A stretch of DNA of 45,320 nucleotides from Prevotella sp. (GTDB lineage: Bacteria; Bacteroidota; Bacteroidia; Bacteroidales; Bacteroidaceae): contig JAFSNR010000022.1 in assembly GCA_017443345.1 (NCBI GenBank), positions 1 through 45,320 on the forward strand, read 5' to 3'. Shown here piece by piece: positions 17,823-25,926 of the stretch. The notes beneath the pieces are model-generated. The model made no database searches. It was given only the letters and a program-made list of their open reading frames with translations, and was not told the origin of the DNA. Positions within the stretch are counted from its first letter, which is position 1; every line of letters begins with the position of its first letter. Position numbers and translations under genes: made by a program.

Positions 17823-18770
17823 TCATTCTCTCACTTCCTTGTCAAACTCCTCGTAGGCATTGACGATGCGAGTCACGAGTTTGTGGCGCACGATGTCACT
17901 TCTGTCCAGGTTCACAACCCCGATGCCCTCTACATTATTTAATATATGCAAGGCCTCTATCAGTCCGCTTTTCTGCGAGTGGGGTAGGTCTATCTGGGTC
18001 ATATCGCCCGTGATGATCATCTTCGTGTTCCATCCCATACGGGTGAGGAACATGCGGATCTGAGCTGGCGTGGTGTTCTGGGCTTCGTCGAGGATGACCA
18101 CAGCGTCGCTTAAGGTCCTACCTCGCATAAAGGCCAGTGGCGCAATCTGTATGACGTGCTTCTCCATCATGTCCTGTAGCTTCACCTGTGGCAGCATATC
18201 CTCCAGCGCATCATAGAGTGGTTGCAGATAAGGGTCGATCTTCTCCTTCATGTCACCAGGCAGGAACCCCAGTTTCTCGCCGGCCTCTACTGCCGGACGA
18301 CTTAGGATAACCTTCTTGGCTGTCTTCTCTTTCAGGGCCTTCACGGCCAAGGCTATCGACAGGTAGGTCTTTCCAGTACCTGCAGGACCCACGGCGAATA
18401 TCATGTCGTTTTTCTCGTAGGCCTCTATCAGCCTCTGCTGGTTGGCTGTACGTGCCTTGATGGGGCGACCCGACATCGAATAGACTACCACTCCCTCCGG
18501 AATATCGTCTTTCGAACGCTTGCCCTTCACGATGTCGAGGATGTATTCTTCCTTTAAGGAGTTGAATCTGAGCACATGTTGACGCATTTTCTCCACATTC
18601 TCCTCGAAGGCTGCCATCTGCTCCTCATCGCCGAGCACACGGATCACATTATCGCGGGCCACGATGCGCAACTTCGGGTAAAGTGAGCGTATCATCTGTA
18701 GATGCCCGTTGCCAACCCCATAGAAAACGACGGGGTCAATGTCCTCCAATACTAGATGTTTCTCAATCAA
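17823..18770 (-). CDS. PhoH family ATPase
   Basis: A 315-residue PhoH-like protein, a RecA-like P-loop NTPase associated with RNA metabolism. Walker A is AVGPAGTGKTYLS, Walker B is DAVVILDEAQN, and the N-terminal third (IRVLGDEEQMAAFEENVEKM) is a KH-like segment. The conserved family N-terminus IEKHLVLEDIDPV begins directly at TTG 18768-18770, and no ATG precedes it before the -7 box at 18799-18806, so TTG is the likely initiator. First gene of the phoH-purC-menG-aroE-purM-prfA-pyrF run. Confidence 0.93.
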   Translation of the reverse strand: MIEKHLVLEDIDPVVFYGVGNGHLQMIRSLYPKLRIVARDNVIRVLGDEEQMAAFEENVEKMRQHVLRFNSLKEEYILDIVKGKRSKDDIPEGVVVYSMSGRPIKARTANQQRLIEAYEKNDMIFAVGPAGTGKTYLSIALAVKALKEKTAKKVILSRPAVEAGEKLGFLPGDMKEKIDPYLQPLYDALEDMLPQVKLQDMMEKHVIQIAPLAFMRGRTLSDAVVILDEAQNTTPAQIRMFLTRMGWNTKMIITGDMTQIDLPHSQKSGLIEALHILNNVEGIGVVNLDRSDIVRHKLVTRIVNAYEEFDKEVRE

Positions 18771-18797
18771 TTTGTATACAAATAATTATTTTTGCGT

Positions 18798-18828
18798 GCA
18801 AAGTTACATTTTTTTTTTGTAACTTTGC
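18798..18828. promoter_or_regulatory. Palindromic divergent promoter pair (phoH / DUF5715)
   Basis: A perfect 11-bp inverted repeat, GCAAAGTTACA and TGTAACTTTGC, separated by nine Ts, contains two -7 boxes pointing outwards: TAACTTTG on the minus strand at 18799-18806 for phoH and on the plus strand at 18820-18827 for the DUF5715 gene. The boxes are so close that both promoters cannot be occupied at once. No ideal TTTG lies at the -33 spacing of either. Confidence 0.7.
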
Positions 18829-18849
18829 CCCCGAAATAGATTTTTCTTT

Positions 18850-19575
18850 ATGATATTGACAAAAAAATCATATTTGCAGGGTTTTGCAGTCGTGGTATTG
18901 CTGCTGGCTGTTATCCGTCTGCTCTTTCCACAGGTAGCCGGCTCTCCCGCTCAGGCTGCCGGCACCATGACTCCCGACGTTCGGCCTGCCGTCCGTTCGG
19001 CCAAGGCTCATCGTATCTTGTCTGTTCCCAGCTATGCTGAGGCTTTTCCTGATACGAATGCCGTGCAACTGGTGGCTGCCCGGAAGTGGGGTGTCTCTCC
19101 GGTCAAGAATCGTGAGGATGCCGAGGCGCGTAAGCGCGAACTGGTCTATGTGGGGGCCAATCCCTATTACCATGTCGACCCGCTTTACTCCAGCATCCCT
19201 TATCTGGTGCCCCGGGCCGCTGTGCTGTTGCAGGATATCGGACAGGCCTTCTTCGACAGCCTTTATGTCAAGGGAGTCCCCATGCATAAGCTGATAGTGA
19301 CCAGTGTGCTCCGTTCTCAGGAGGATGTCGCCAGGCTGCGTCGCCTTAATGGCAATGCCACCGAGAACTCCTGCCACCTATACGGCACCACTTTCGACAT
19401 CTGCTATAACCGCTATAATACGGTCGAGGATCCCGAAGGCCCAGCCCGTCGTCAGGTGCGTAACGACACGCTGAAGTGGGTGCTCAGTGAGGTGCTGCGC
19501 GATATGCGAGACCAGGGTCGCTGTTACATTAAGTACGAGGTGAAGCAAGGTTGTTTTCACATGACAGTTCGTTGA
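18850..19575 (+). CDS. DUF5715 family protein with M15-peptidase-like residues
   Basis: A 241-residue protein with an uncleaved or cleaved N-terminal hydrophobic segment (about residues 10-30), so it is exported or membrane-anchored. I recognise it as DUF5715, a family of Bacteroidetes. The segment at residues 174-183 (SCHLYGTTFD) fits the SxHxxGxAxD zinc motif of M15/VanY-type D-Ala peptidases except Thr for Ala, and a C-terminal FHMTV at 236-240 could supply the third ligand. Inference: a periplasmic murein peptidase. Single gene, divergent from phoH. Confidence 0.75.
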   Translation: MILTKKSYLQGFAVVVLLLAVIRLLFPQVAGSPAQAAGTMTPDVRPAVRSAKAHRILSVPSYAEAFPDTNAVQLVAARKWGVSPVKNREDAEARKRELVYVGANPYYHVDPLYSSIPYLVPRAAVLLQDIGQAFFDSLYVKGVPMHKLIVTSVLRSQEDVARLRRLNGNATENSCHLYGTTFDICYNRYNTVEDPEGPARRQVRNDTLKWVLSEVLRDMRDQGRCYIKYEVKQGCFHMTVR

Positions 19576-19620
19576 TAATCAATTAATTACAATTCAATAT
19601 TAACTTAAAACGTAAGCATT

Positions 19621-20493
19621 ATGAGATTAGACGGAAGAAGAGAAAGCTCTAACGTGGAAGATCGCCGCGGAATGAGTGGAAAAGCAGTTGCCGGTGTCGG
19701 TGGTATCGGTGCAGTAATCGTGGCAGCATTGTTTGCCTGGATGAGTGGAGGCGATCCGCTCTCTGCAGGTCTGCAGGCAGCCCAGGAGCAGATGGCCGCT
19801 CGTACAGAGACCGTCGACGAGGCCAACTTTACTGAGGAGGAGCAGGAACTCGCATCCGACTGCAAGAAGATCCTGGCCTCTACCGAAGATGTTTGGGGAA
19901 AGGTGTTCCAGGAGATGGGTGGTACCTATACACCTCCTACACTCGTGTTGTTCTCAAATCAGGTACAGTCTGCCTGTGGTAATGCGACGGCAGCCGTAGG
20001 TCCTTTCTATTGCTCTGGCGACCAGAAGCTTTACATCGACCTCTCGTTCTTCACACAGATGAAACGTCAGTTGGGTGTCGAGGGTAATACCTTCGCCTAC
20101 GCCTACGTGATTGCCCATGAGATCGGCCACCATGTGGAGAACCTCACGGGAACGCTTGGCAAGGCCCATCAGGCGATGAACCAGACCGACAAGGTGCAGG
20201 CCAATCAGATCAGCGTCCGACTCGAGCTGCTCGCCGACTACTATGCTGGTGTCTGGGCACATTATGAGGACGCTATGAACCACTCGATGGAGTATGGCGA
20301 TCTGGAGAAGGGACTCGAACTGGCCAAGGCTATTGGCGATGACTGGCTGCAGAAGAAGGCACAGGGTCGCGCCACACCCGAGTCGTTCACCCACGGTACC
20401 TCAGACCAGCGTAAACGTTGGCTGAAGCGAGGCTTCGAGACGGGCGATATGCGCACCTCGACCTTCAGTATCCAGAACTACAACGATCTCTAG
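19621..20493 (+). CDS. YpfJ-type neutral zinc metallopeptidase
   Basis: A 290-residue protein of the YpfJ/KPN_02809 family. It starts with the family hallmark MRLDGRRESSNVEDRRG, has one membrane segment (about residues 22-41) and a zinc motif HEIGHH at 166-171. The third ligand is probably in LELLADYYAGVWAH, and the C-terminal HGTSDQRKRWLKRGFETG is typical. Natural substrate unknown. It lies 45 bp after the DUF5715 gene on the same strand and ends at a strong terminator. Confidence 0.92.
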   Translation: MRLDGRRESSNVEDRRGMSGKAVAGVGGIGAVIVAALFAWMSGGDPLSAGLQAAQEQMAARTETVDEANFTEEEQELASDCKKILASTEDVWGKVFQEMGGTYTPPTLVLFSNQVQSACGNATAAVGPFYCSGDQKLYIDLSFFTQMKRQLGVEGNTFAYAYVIAHEIGHHVENLTGTLGKAHQAMNQTDKVQANQISVRLELLADYYAGVWAHYEDAMNHSMEYGDLEKGLELAKAIGDDWLQKKAQGRATPESFTHGTSDQRKRWLKRGFETGDMRTSTFSIQNYNDL

Positions 20494-20500
20494 TTCACCA

Positions 20501-20542
20501 AAACTAATCAGGCATCCGGTTGGGTGCCTGATTAGTTTTTTT
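20501..20542. terminator. Strong bidirectional terminator
   Basis: A perfect 14-bp stem (20501-20514 with 20525-20538) around a 10-base loop, with Ts on both sides, separates the convergent ypfJ-like gene and the TIGR03915 gene. The stop codon of the latter (20532-20534) lies within the stem. Confidence 0.9.
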
Positions 20543-21335
20543 CTGTCATGTATTTCCAGTAGCGGCGTGGCATGTCGCTGAGTTGTTTCTTGGGGTTCAT
20601 GCGCTCCTTGATGCAGATAGCTTTGAAATACGTGCGCCACAACTGCTGGAACAGCTGGTCGTTCTCGCTCAGGATGTCGGCATCCATCTTTCCGTTCGAC
20701 AGATCGAAGGGTACTTCTGCCTCGTTTTCAAACGTGATGCGAATGACTATCTTGCCGTCGTAATTATAGCCATAATGCCGTTTCGCATCGTATATCAGCC
20801 AGGGCTGGTCGTTGAAACGGTCTGCGAAGTGGTCTGTAATCAGCGGCAGCACGTTATGGTCGGGCGACACCACACCTAGATACGTGCCGTCCTTCGCCTT
20901 CTGGAACCGGATGAACTGCTTCATCCTCAACGTCTCGTGTAGCACCCGACGACACGTATTCCTCACGGCCAGCACGTCATCGTCAGAGGCATTCTTGGCA
21001 AAGTCAAGCGGCAAAGCCGAGCGGTGAGAGATATCCCGCTTCTGACGGAATACCTTACAAATCATGTTAAACAGCGGCTGATTCAGTGCCCGTTCTTCCG
21101 ATAGCCAGCTGATGGTGATCATGTGCAAACCCTCTTTCGACAGCTGCTTCTCCAGTCCCTTCCACACACGCTCAGCTTTCTCTGTGTCCGTCACCACCTG
21201 GTGCGGCTCGTCGGCAAACAGCGGCAGCAGTTCCCCCTCCGCCAGCAGCGTCACGTCTTGCTGCTTGAGGAAGAAACTGTCGAACACTGCCGTCAACAGT
21301 CCGTCGAGCGTATTATCAAACAGGTATATAATCAT
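20532..21335 (-). CDS. TIGR03915-type DNA metabolism protein (radical-SAM partner)
   Basis: A 267-residue protein that I recognise as the conserved partner of the radical SAM family TIGR03916. It begins MIIYLFDNTLDGLLTAVFDSF, has a central RHYGYNYDGKIVIRITFENEA block, and ends with MPRRYWKYMTEK, all family features. In other genomes it is often fused to a uracil-DNA-glycosylase-like domain; no such domain is present here (short form). Encoded 51 bp downstream of the radical SAM gene on the same strand. Function is not established; DNA repair or modification is inferred from the fusion partners. Confidence 0.85.
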   Translation of the reverse strand: MIIYLFDNTLDGLLTAVFDSFFLKQQDVTLLAEGELLPLFADEPHQVVTDTEKAERVWKGLEKQLSKEGLHMITISWLSEERALNQPLFNMICKVFRQKRDISHRSALPLDFAKNASDDDVLAVRNTCRRVLHETLRMKQFIRFQKAKDGTYLGVVSPDHNVLPLITDHFADRFNDQPWLIYDAKRHYGYNYDGKIVIRITFENEAEVPFDLSNGKMDADILSENDQLFQQLWRTYFKAICIKERMNPKKQLSDMPRRYWKYMTEKN

Positions 21336-21386
21336 AGAGCGGTAGCAAATTGGCTCTCCCCTTCGGGCCGCCGAGCTAAACCTTCT

Positions 21387-22685
21387 TCACAATTCATTTT
21401 CTTTGAAGTCGAGGGTCAGCTGAAGCTCCTCTGCCGTGCGTTTCTGTTGGGCTTTCGAGAGCAACAGGGGGCGGAGGCGTTCGGGACGCAGTTCATTGAT
21501 GCCGATAATGGGCTGCGAGAAGGCCGAGGTCAGTTCGCCGCAAGTGATGAAATACTTCGCCTTCTTCATCACCACGCCCATCTTCTTCAGGTGGTAGGAG
21601 GTGATGCGGTTGAAACGGCGCGAGTTCACAATGAGCACGGCCGACTTCACACCAATTCCAGGCACTCGGAGAATGTCCTCGTAGGGAGCTTGGTTGATGT
21701 CGACGGGGAAGAACTCGGGATGTCGCAACGCCCAGCCCAGTTTGGGGTCTACGTCGAGGTCGAGGTGAGTATGCTTGTCGTCCACAATCTCGTCGACGCT
21801 GAACTGATAGAATCTCATCAGCCAGTCAGCTTGGTACAATCGGTTTTCGCGCACCAGTGGCGGCTGTTTCAAGACGGGTAGGCGAGGGTCGTAGGTGTTC
21901 ACGCTGATGTAGCCTGAGTAATACACGCGCCGCATGGTGGGCTGCTGGTACATAGCGTTCGACATTTTCAGGATGTCCAGGTCGCTCTCCTTCGTGGCGC
22001 CCACAATCATCTGCGTTGATTGTCCTGCGGGTACGAAACGGGGTGCATGGCGGAATTTCTTCCTGTCCTCCTTATTCTCGAGCACACCCTGCTGGATCTG
22101 CTTCATGGGCAGGAATACGCTCTGGTGGTCTTTCTCGGGTGCCAGGGCCTTCAGCGACTCCTCCTTTGGGATTTCTATGTTGACGCTCATACGGTCGGCA
22201 TAGCGCCCAGCCTCTTGCAGCAGCTCCTGTGAGGCTCCGGGAATGGTCTTCAGGTGGATGTAGCCGTTGAATCGGTGTACCGTCCTGAGGTCGCGCACGA
22301 TGGCCGTCAGCCGCTCCATCGTGTAGTCGGGGTTCCTCACCACGCCACTCGACAGGAACAGTCCCTCGATGTAGTTGCGCCGATAGAACTCCATGGTGAT
22401 CTCCTCGAGTTCCGAGACGGAGAGCGTGGCGCGCTGGATGTCGTTCGTCCGACGGTTGATGCAGTAGGCGCAGTCGTACATGCAATAGTTTGTCAGCATC
22501 ACCTTCAACAGCGAGATGCAGCGCCCGTCGTCGGCAAACGAGTGACAGATGCCCACCCCGCCGACGGTATTGCCCACCATGCCCTTCTTGCCTTTGCGCA
22601 CGGTGCCGCTCGACGAGCACGACACGTCGTACTTCGCCGACTCTGCGAGGATCCGCAGCTTCTCCATCGTCTTTTCCGTCAGCAT
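21387..22685 (-). CDS. Putative DNA repair/modification radical SAM protein (TIGR03916)
   Basis: A 432-residue radical SAM enzyme. The cluster-binding cysteines are C68, C72 and C75 (CMYDCAYC); an N-terminal Cys/Ser-rich region (YDVSCSSSGTVRKG) precedes them, and a C-terminal helix-hairpin-helix (DINQAPYEDILRVPGIGVKSA) suggests DNA binding. This fits the family described as linked to uracil-DNA glycosylase. It pairs with the downstream TIGR03915 gene. Two starts are possible: ATG 22685, only eight bases after a -7 box, or ATG 22667 (MEKLRILAESAKYDV), which leaves room for a leader. Confidence 0.88.
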   Translation of the reverse strand: MLTEKTMEKLRILAESAKYDVSCSSSGTVRKGKKGMVGNTVGGVGICHSFADDGRCISLLKVMLTNYCMYDCAYCINRRTNDIQRATLSVSELEEITMEFYRRNYIEGLFLSSGVVRNPDYTMERLTAIVRDLRTVHRFNGYIHLKTIPGASQELLQEAGRYADRMSVNIEIPKEESLKALAPEKDHQSVFLPMKQIQQGVLENKEDRKKFRHAPRFVPAGQSTQMIVGATKESDLDILKMSNAMYQQPTMRRVYYSGYISVNTYDPRLPVLKQPPLVRENRLYQADWLMRFYQFSVDEIVDDKHTHLDLDVDPKLGWALRHPEFFPVDINQAPYEDILRVPGIGVKSAVLIVNSRRFNRITSYHLKKMGVVMKKAKYFITCGELTSAFSQPIIGINELRPERLRPLLLSKAQQKRTAEELQLTLDFKENEL

Positions 22686-22693
22686 ATCGCCCG

Positions 22694-22701
22694 CAAAAAT
22701 A
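22694..22701 (-). promoter_or_regulatory. -7 box of the radical SAM pair
   Basis: TATTTTTG on the minus strand, matching TAnnTTTG. It is so close to the first possible ATG (22685) that the message would be nearly leaderless unless translation begins at 22667. Confidence 0.5.
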
Positions 22702-22754
22702 GTTATTTTTTTGCAAAAAACATCATATTACAAGGCAAATAATAAAAAAATGTG

Positions 22755-22762
22755 TATCTTTG
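22755..22762 (+). promoter_or_regulatory. -7 box of the LRR-CHAP gene
   Basis: TATCTTTG, exact consensus, 39 bases before ATG 22802. It overlaps the upstream part of the open frame, which rules out the longer start at 22760. Confidence 0.65.
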
Positions 22763-22801
22763 CCCACTGGTTATGAAAAGTGTATTCAATCATTTGGGAA
22801 T

Positions 22802-24091
22802 ATGAGAAGAATCTTATCTTTTTTGTTCGTATTGGGAGTGTCTGTACTTCACCAACAGATTTTTGCACAGACTGACAGTGGTAATTACGGGGGAATCTCA
22901 TGGAGTTTGACCAGCGATGGAACCTTGACATTAAGCGGTCATGGTGCAATATCGGACTTTAATAAGTGGAACGGCGAATCGCCCAATACCGGTGACCGGC
23001 CTTGGCAGCGCTATCGTCAGAAGGTTAAGAAATTAGTAGTGAAACAGGGTGTCACTCGAGTAGGACATCGAGCCTTGCAGGGATTCAGTCGGTTGAAGAG
23101 TGCGCAGTTGGCAGAGAGTGTGAAGAGCGTAGGGCAGTGGGCGTTCCAGAACTGTGAGCAGTTGGAGGAAGTGTCGCTCCCCAAGGGCATAAGGTTGGAG
23201 TCTGGGGCTTTTAACAACACACCTGCCGAAGAGGATATCAGTGCTGTGGAGAGCGACGAATATTCCAAGAGTGTCTACTTCTACCGTCTGTGTAGAACCA
23301 GACTGACTGGGAGGATGCGAGAGGATATGATCTATATTGCCAAATCGCAAATTGGCTACCATGAGGGTAATAGTGAAGCCGATTATGGTGGTGGAAACAC
23401 CAGAGGCAATGGCGACTTTTCGGAATATGGGCGTTATTTGCAGAGTAGCGGAAACGCCTGGTGCTCTGAGTTTGGTTCTTGGTGCGTCAGGATGTCGGGG
23501 CTGCCCAAACAGATTTTGAAAAGCAGTCGAGGGGCCAACGCGGCTACACTGACCGAAGACACACCGTCGCAGTACTACCGATGGAAGGAAGTGAGTTTTG
23601 CTGGTGGTAACTATACGCCCCGACCAGGTGATATCTTGCTCTGGGCATGGGATATGGACAGCCACGAATATGATGAATCGCTGGGACACACGTCGATATT
23701 CAACAGGGCGGTGGATAATGGTAATACCGTTACTATCTACACAATTGACGGCAATAATGGTGGCTGTGTTTCTGAAGAAACATATACTGTCAGGAAGGCC
23801 GACGGCGTTTTGGCGAAGGGGAAGGGCCGACTGTACTATCTGGTTGCTCCCGACTATGAAAATGCCAGCATCGACACGCATCGGGTGTCTTTTGTTCCTT
23901 GTGGCGGTATGGTGGAATATCATAATAAGAAGGTGGCAACTGGCGGTGTGTACGGACCATTGCCCGTACCAGAGAAGGCTGGATGCAAGTTCGTTGGCTG
24001 GTATACTAAGCCTGATGGAGGCAAGCGCGTCAATATCTATACGCCAGTAAGAAAAACGACTGACGAGTCGCTTTTTGCGCACTATGAATAA
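22802..24091 (+). CDS. Secreted LRR_5 - CHAP - InlB-repeat protein
   Basis: A 429-residue exported protein with signal peptide MRRILSFLFVLGVSVLHQQIF. Residues about 28-140 resemble BspA-type leucine-rich repeats (GAISDFNKW, LVVKQGVTRVGHRALQGF, LAESVKSVGQWAFQNC, LEEVSLPKGIRLESGAF). Residues about 175-355 resemble a CHAP-type NlpC/P60-fold amidase with Cys221 (NAWCSEFGSW), His296 (GHTSIF) and polar Asn318. Residues about 365-429 are an InlB B-repeat-like unit (GWYTKPDGGK). Inference: a cell-surface or secreted protein binding host or bacterial surface with a murein amidase. Only about four LRR units are present, fewer than in most BspA proteins. Confidence 0.75.
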   Translation: MRRILSFLFVLGVSVLHQQIFAQTDSGNYGGISWSLTSDGTLTLSGHGAISDFNKWNGESPNTGDRPWQRYRQKVKKLVVKQGVTRVGHRALQGFSRLKSAQLAESVKSVGQWAFQNCEQLEEVSLPKGIRLESGAFNNTPAEEDISAVESDEYSKSVYFYRLCRTRLTGRMREDMIYIAKSQIGYHEGNSEADYGGGNTRGNGDFSEYGRYLQSSGNAWCSEFGSWCVRMSGLPKQILKSSRGANAATLTEDTPSQYYRWKEVSFAGGNYTPRPGDILLWAWDMDSHEYDESLGHTSIFNRAVDNGNTVTIYTIDGNNGGCVSEETYTVRKADGVLAKGKGRLYYLVAPDYENASIDTHRVSFVPCGGMVEYHNKKVATGGVYGPLPVPEKAGCKFVGWYTKPDGGKRVNIYTPVRKTTDESLFAHYE

Positions 24092-24108
24092 AGTGTGAAC
24101 CGCAGAGG

Positions 24109-24579
24109 TTATTCGTGGTGATAGGGTTCGCCTTTGATGATGGTGCAGGCGCGGTAGACTTGTTCGGTGAAGACGAGGCGGATCATCTGGTGGGAGAACG
24201 TCATCTTCGAGAGGGAGAGCTGCTCGTTGGCACGGGCATAGACGGCTGGGGAGAAACCGTAAGGACCGCCGATGATGAAGACGAGCCGGCGGGCAGTGTT
24301 ACGTTTCTGTTCGAGCCATCGGGCAAACTCGATGCTGCGCAGCTCACGGCCGTGTTCGTCGAGCAGGACAACGGTGTCGGAGGGTTGGAGGAGCTTCAGG
24401 ATCAGCTCGCCCTCGGCCGTCTTCTGCTGGTCCTCGGAGAGGCTCTTCGTATTCTTGAGTTCAGGAATCGTGACGAGCTCGAAGGGCATGTAGTGACTGA
24501 TGCGCCCGGCATAGTCGCTGATGCCTGCCTGGAAATGTCGGTCGGCGGTCTTGCCAACCAGTATCAACAGCGTCTTCAT
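24109..24579 (-). CDS. rlmH: 23S rRNA pseudouridine-1915 N3-methyltransferase
   Basis: A 156-residue SPOUT methyltransferase with the expected FIIGGPYGFSPAVYARA SAM-binding knot and the C-terminal HQMIRLVFTEQVYRACTI segment and terminal YHHE. It modifies helix 69 of 23S rRNA on assembled 70S ribosomes. Length is normal. It lies six bases downstream of the GH25 lysozyme gene, so the two are co-transcribed, and converges with the LRR-CHAP gene 17 bases away. Confidence 0.97.
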   Translation of the reverse strand: MKTLLILVGKTADRHFQAGISDYAGRISHYMPFELVTIPELKNTKSLSEDQQKTAEGELILKLLQPSDTVVLLDEHGRELRSIEFARWLEQKRNTARRLVFIIGGPYGFSPAVYARANEQLSLSKMTFSHQMIRLVFTEQVYRACTIIKGEPYHHE

Positions 24580-24585
24580 AGGTCC

Positions 24586-25917
24586 TTATCTTTTGATGGT
24601 TTCTTCTTGGAGGAACGCCTCGAACTGACTCTTGTAGCCGTTGAACACGTTGATGTCGACATCGCCCTGGATACCGGCCACGCGACCGTCTGGACAGAGC
24701 TGCCAGTAGGTCAGGCGCACGTCGGGCTTATACTCGCTGTAGCGGGCAATCCACACGCGGTAGTCGCGTTTCAGGTCGGGCTGTTTCGACAGATGGTTAT
24801 TGACGAACATCTGGTTGACGTAGAGGATGGGTTTGACACCCGTGTGACGCTCGACAGCCTTCAGCCAGACGCGTATCTCGCGGAACAAGCGCTCGGCACC
24901 GCCCGACTGGGCAATCTGGGCGTTCGTAGGCTCCACGTCGAGAACGGGAGGCAGGTCGCCGTCGCGGAACAGGGTGTTGCGGATGAAGTAGGTGGCCTGT
25001 TCGGCACCGTCCGTGCGGACGGACCAGAAATGGTAGGCTCCCGTGCGGATGTCGTGCTTACGGGCCTGCGCATAGTCGTTCAGGTAGAAACGGTTGCGGA
25101 TGCTGGTGCCCTCGGTCGACTTGATATAGACAAACGAGACGGGGTAGTCAGCCGTGCCGCTGACGTTATTGCTGCCCCTCTTGCCGATGTGGATGATGCG
25201 CAGTTTGTCCCAGTGGATAGGAACGGCTCGACGACCCTTGCCGTGCTGGTATTTCGCGATGTCGATGCCGTAGATGCGCTCTGTGGTGTAACGCATGCGC
25301 TCGCCCATGAAGCGGTTCTTGCTCCATTCGCCAGCCTGCAGTCGCGGTTCGTCACCAAAAGGATGGAGTAATTGGACACCGAAGCCCTGACGGAGATCGC
25401 CCGTCCAGTGACCCTCCGAATAGCTGCCGTCGGGCTGGTACAAGGCTCCGTGACCGTCGGCCTTCAGTCGGGAGAAGTCACCCATGTAGATACCCGTCGA
25501 GTCGGCTCTGATACCCGTCTCGATGGTGTCGGCCTGCCAGGTGGCCACAACGGTGCGCTGCAGGGAGTCGAGACTGAGGACGGTACCTTGTCGCTGGTGA
25601 CCCTTCCAGGTGCCGACGCTCAAGGCCGTGAGGGTGGGGTCGACGCTGACGTTCAACCGCTGGCCCGAGGCGATGGCAGCCACCATCTCGAAGCCCTCGT
25701 CCTGCACGTCGTGGCGGTCGAAGTAATACTTCAGCTCCTCGACCACAGCAGGAGAGACCGCCGAGGTCGTGTCGACGCTGTCGTTGGGCAAGTATTCACT
25801 TCCATCCGGTGCTGCCTGAAGCCTCATGCCCACATGCTCAGGCGTACCGACAAGATGGCTGGCACCCATCAGTGCCGACGTACCTATTATTATATATAAA
25901 AGAATCCTTTTCATCAT
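24586..25917 (-). CDS. GH25 lysozyme-like protein with MORN repeats
   Basis: A 443-residue exported protein (N-terminal hydrophobic segment MKRILLYIIIGTSALMG). The middle part has MORN-type units (YMGDFSRLKADGHGALYQPDG, SEGHWTGDLRQGFGVQL, AGEWSKNRFMGERM). The C-terminal half is glycoside hydrolase family 25: YGIDIAKYQ, VYIKSTEGTSI, GAYHFW, the acidic PPVLDVEP, and YVNQMF and YWQLC. GH25 enzymes cleave the MurNAc-GlcNAc bond of murein. The catalytic DxE (DVE) is intact. MORN-GH25 fusions are common in Bacteroidetes. ATG at 25917 or the adjacent one at 25914. Confidence 0.88.
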   Translation of the reverse strand: MMKRILLYIIIGTSALMGASHLVGTPEHVGMRLQAAPDGSEYLPNDSVDTTSAVSPAVVEELKYYFDRHDVQDEGFEMVAAIASGQRLNVSVDPTLTALSVGTWKGHQRQGTVLSLDSLQRTVVATWQADTIETGIRADSTGIYMGDFSRLKADGHGALYQPDGSYSEGHWTGDLRQGFGVQLLHPFGDEPRLQAGEWSKNRFMGERMRYTTERIYGIDIAKYQHGKGRRAVPIHWDKLRIIHIGKRGSNNVSGTADYPVSFVYIKSTEGTSIRNRFYLNDYAQARKHDIRTGAYHFWSVRTDGAEQATYFIRNTLFRDGDLPPVLDVEPTNAQIAQSGGAERLFREIRVWLKAVERHTGVKPILYVNQMFVNNHLSKQPDLKRDYRVWIARYSEYKPDVRLTYWQLCPDGRVAGIQGDVDINVFNGYKSQFEAFLQEETIKR

Positions 25918-25926
25918 TTGACGCTG

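Noticed and set aside
22760-22801. N-terminal extension of the LRR-CHAP protein
   Set aside because: It overlaps the TATCTTTG box; the signal peptide begins at 22802.
24115-25371. 418-codon plus-strand open frame
   Set aside because: Shadow of rlmH and the GH25 gene, spanning two well-supported genes on the other strand.
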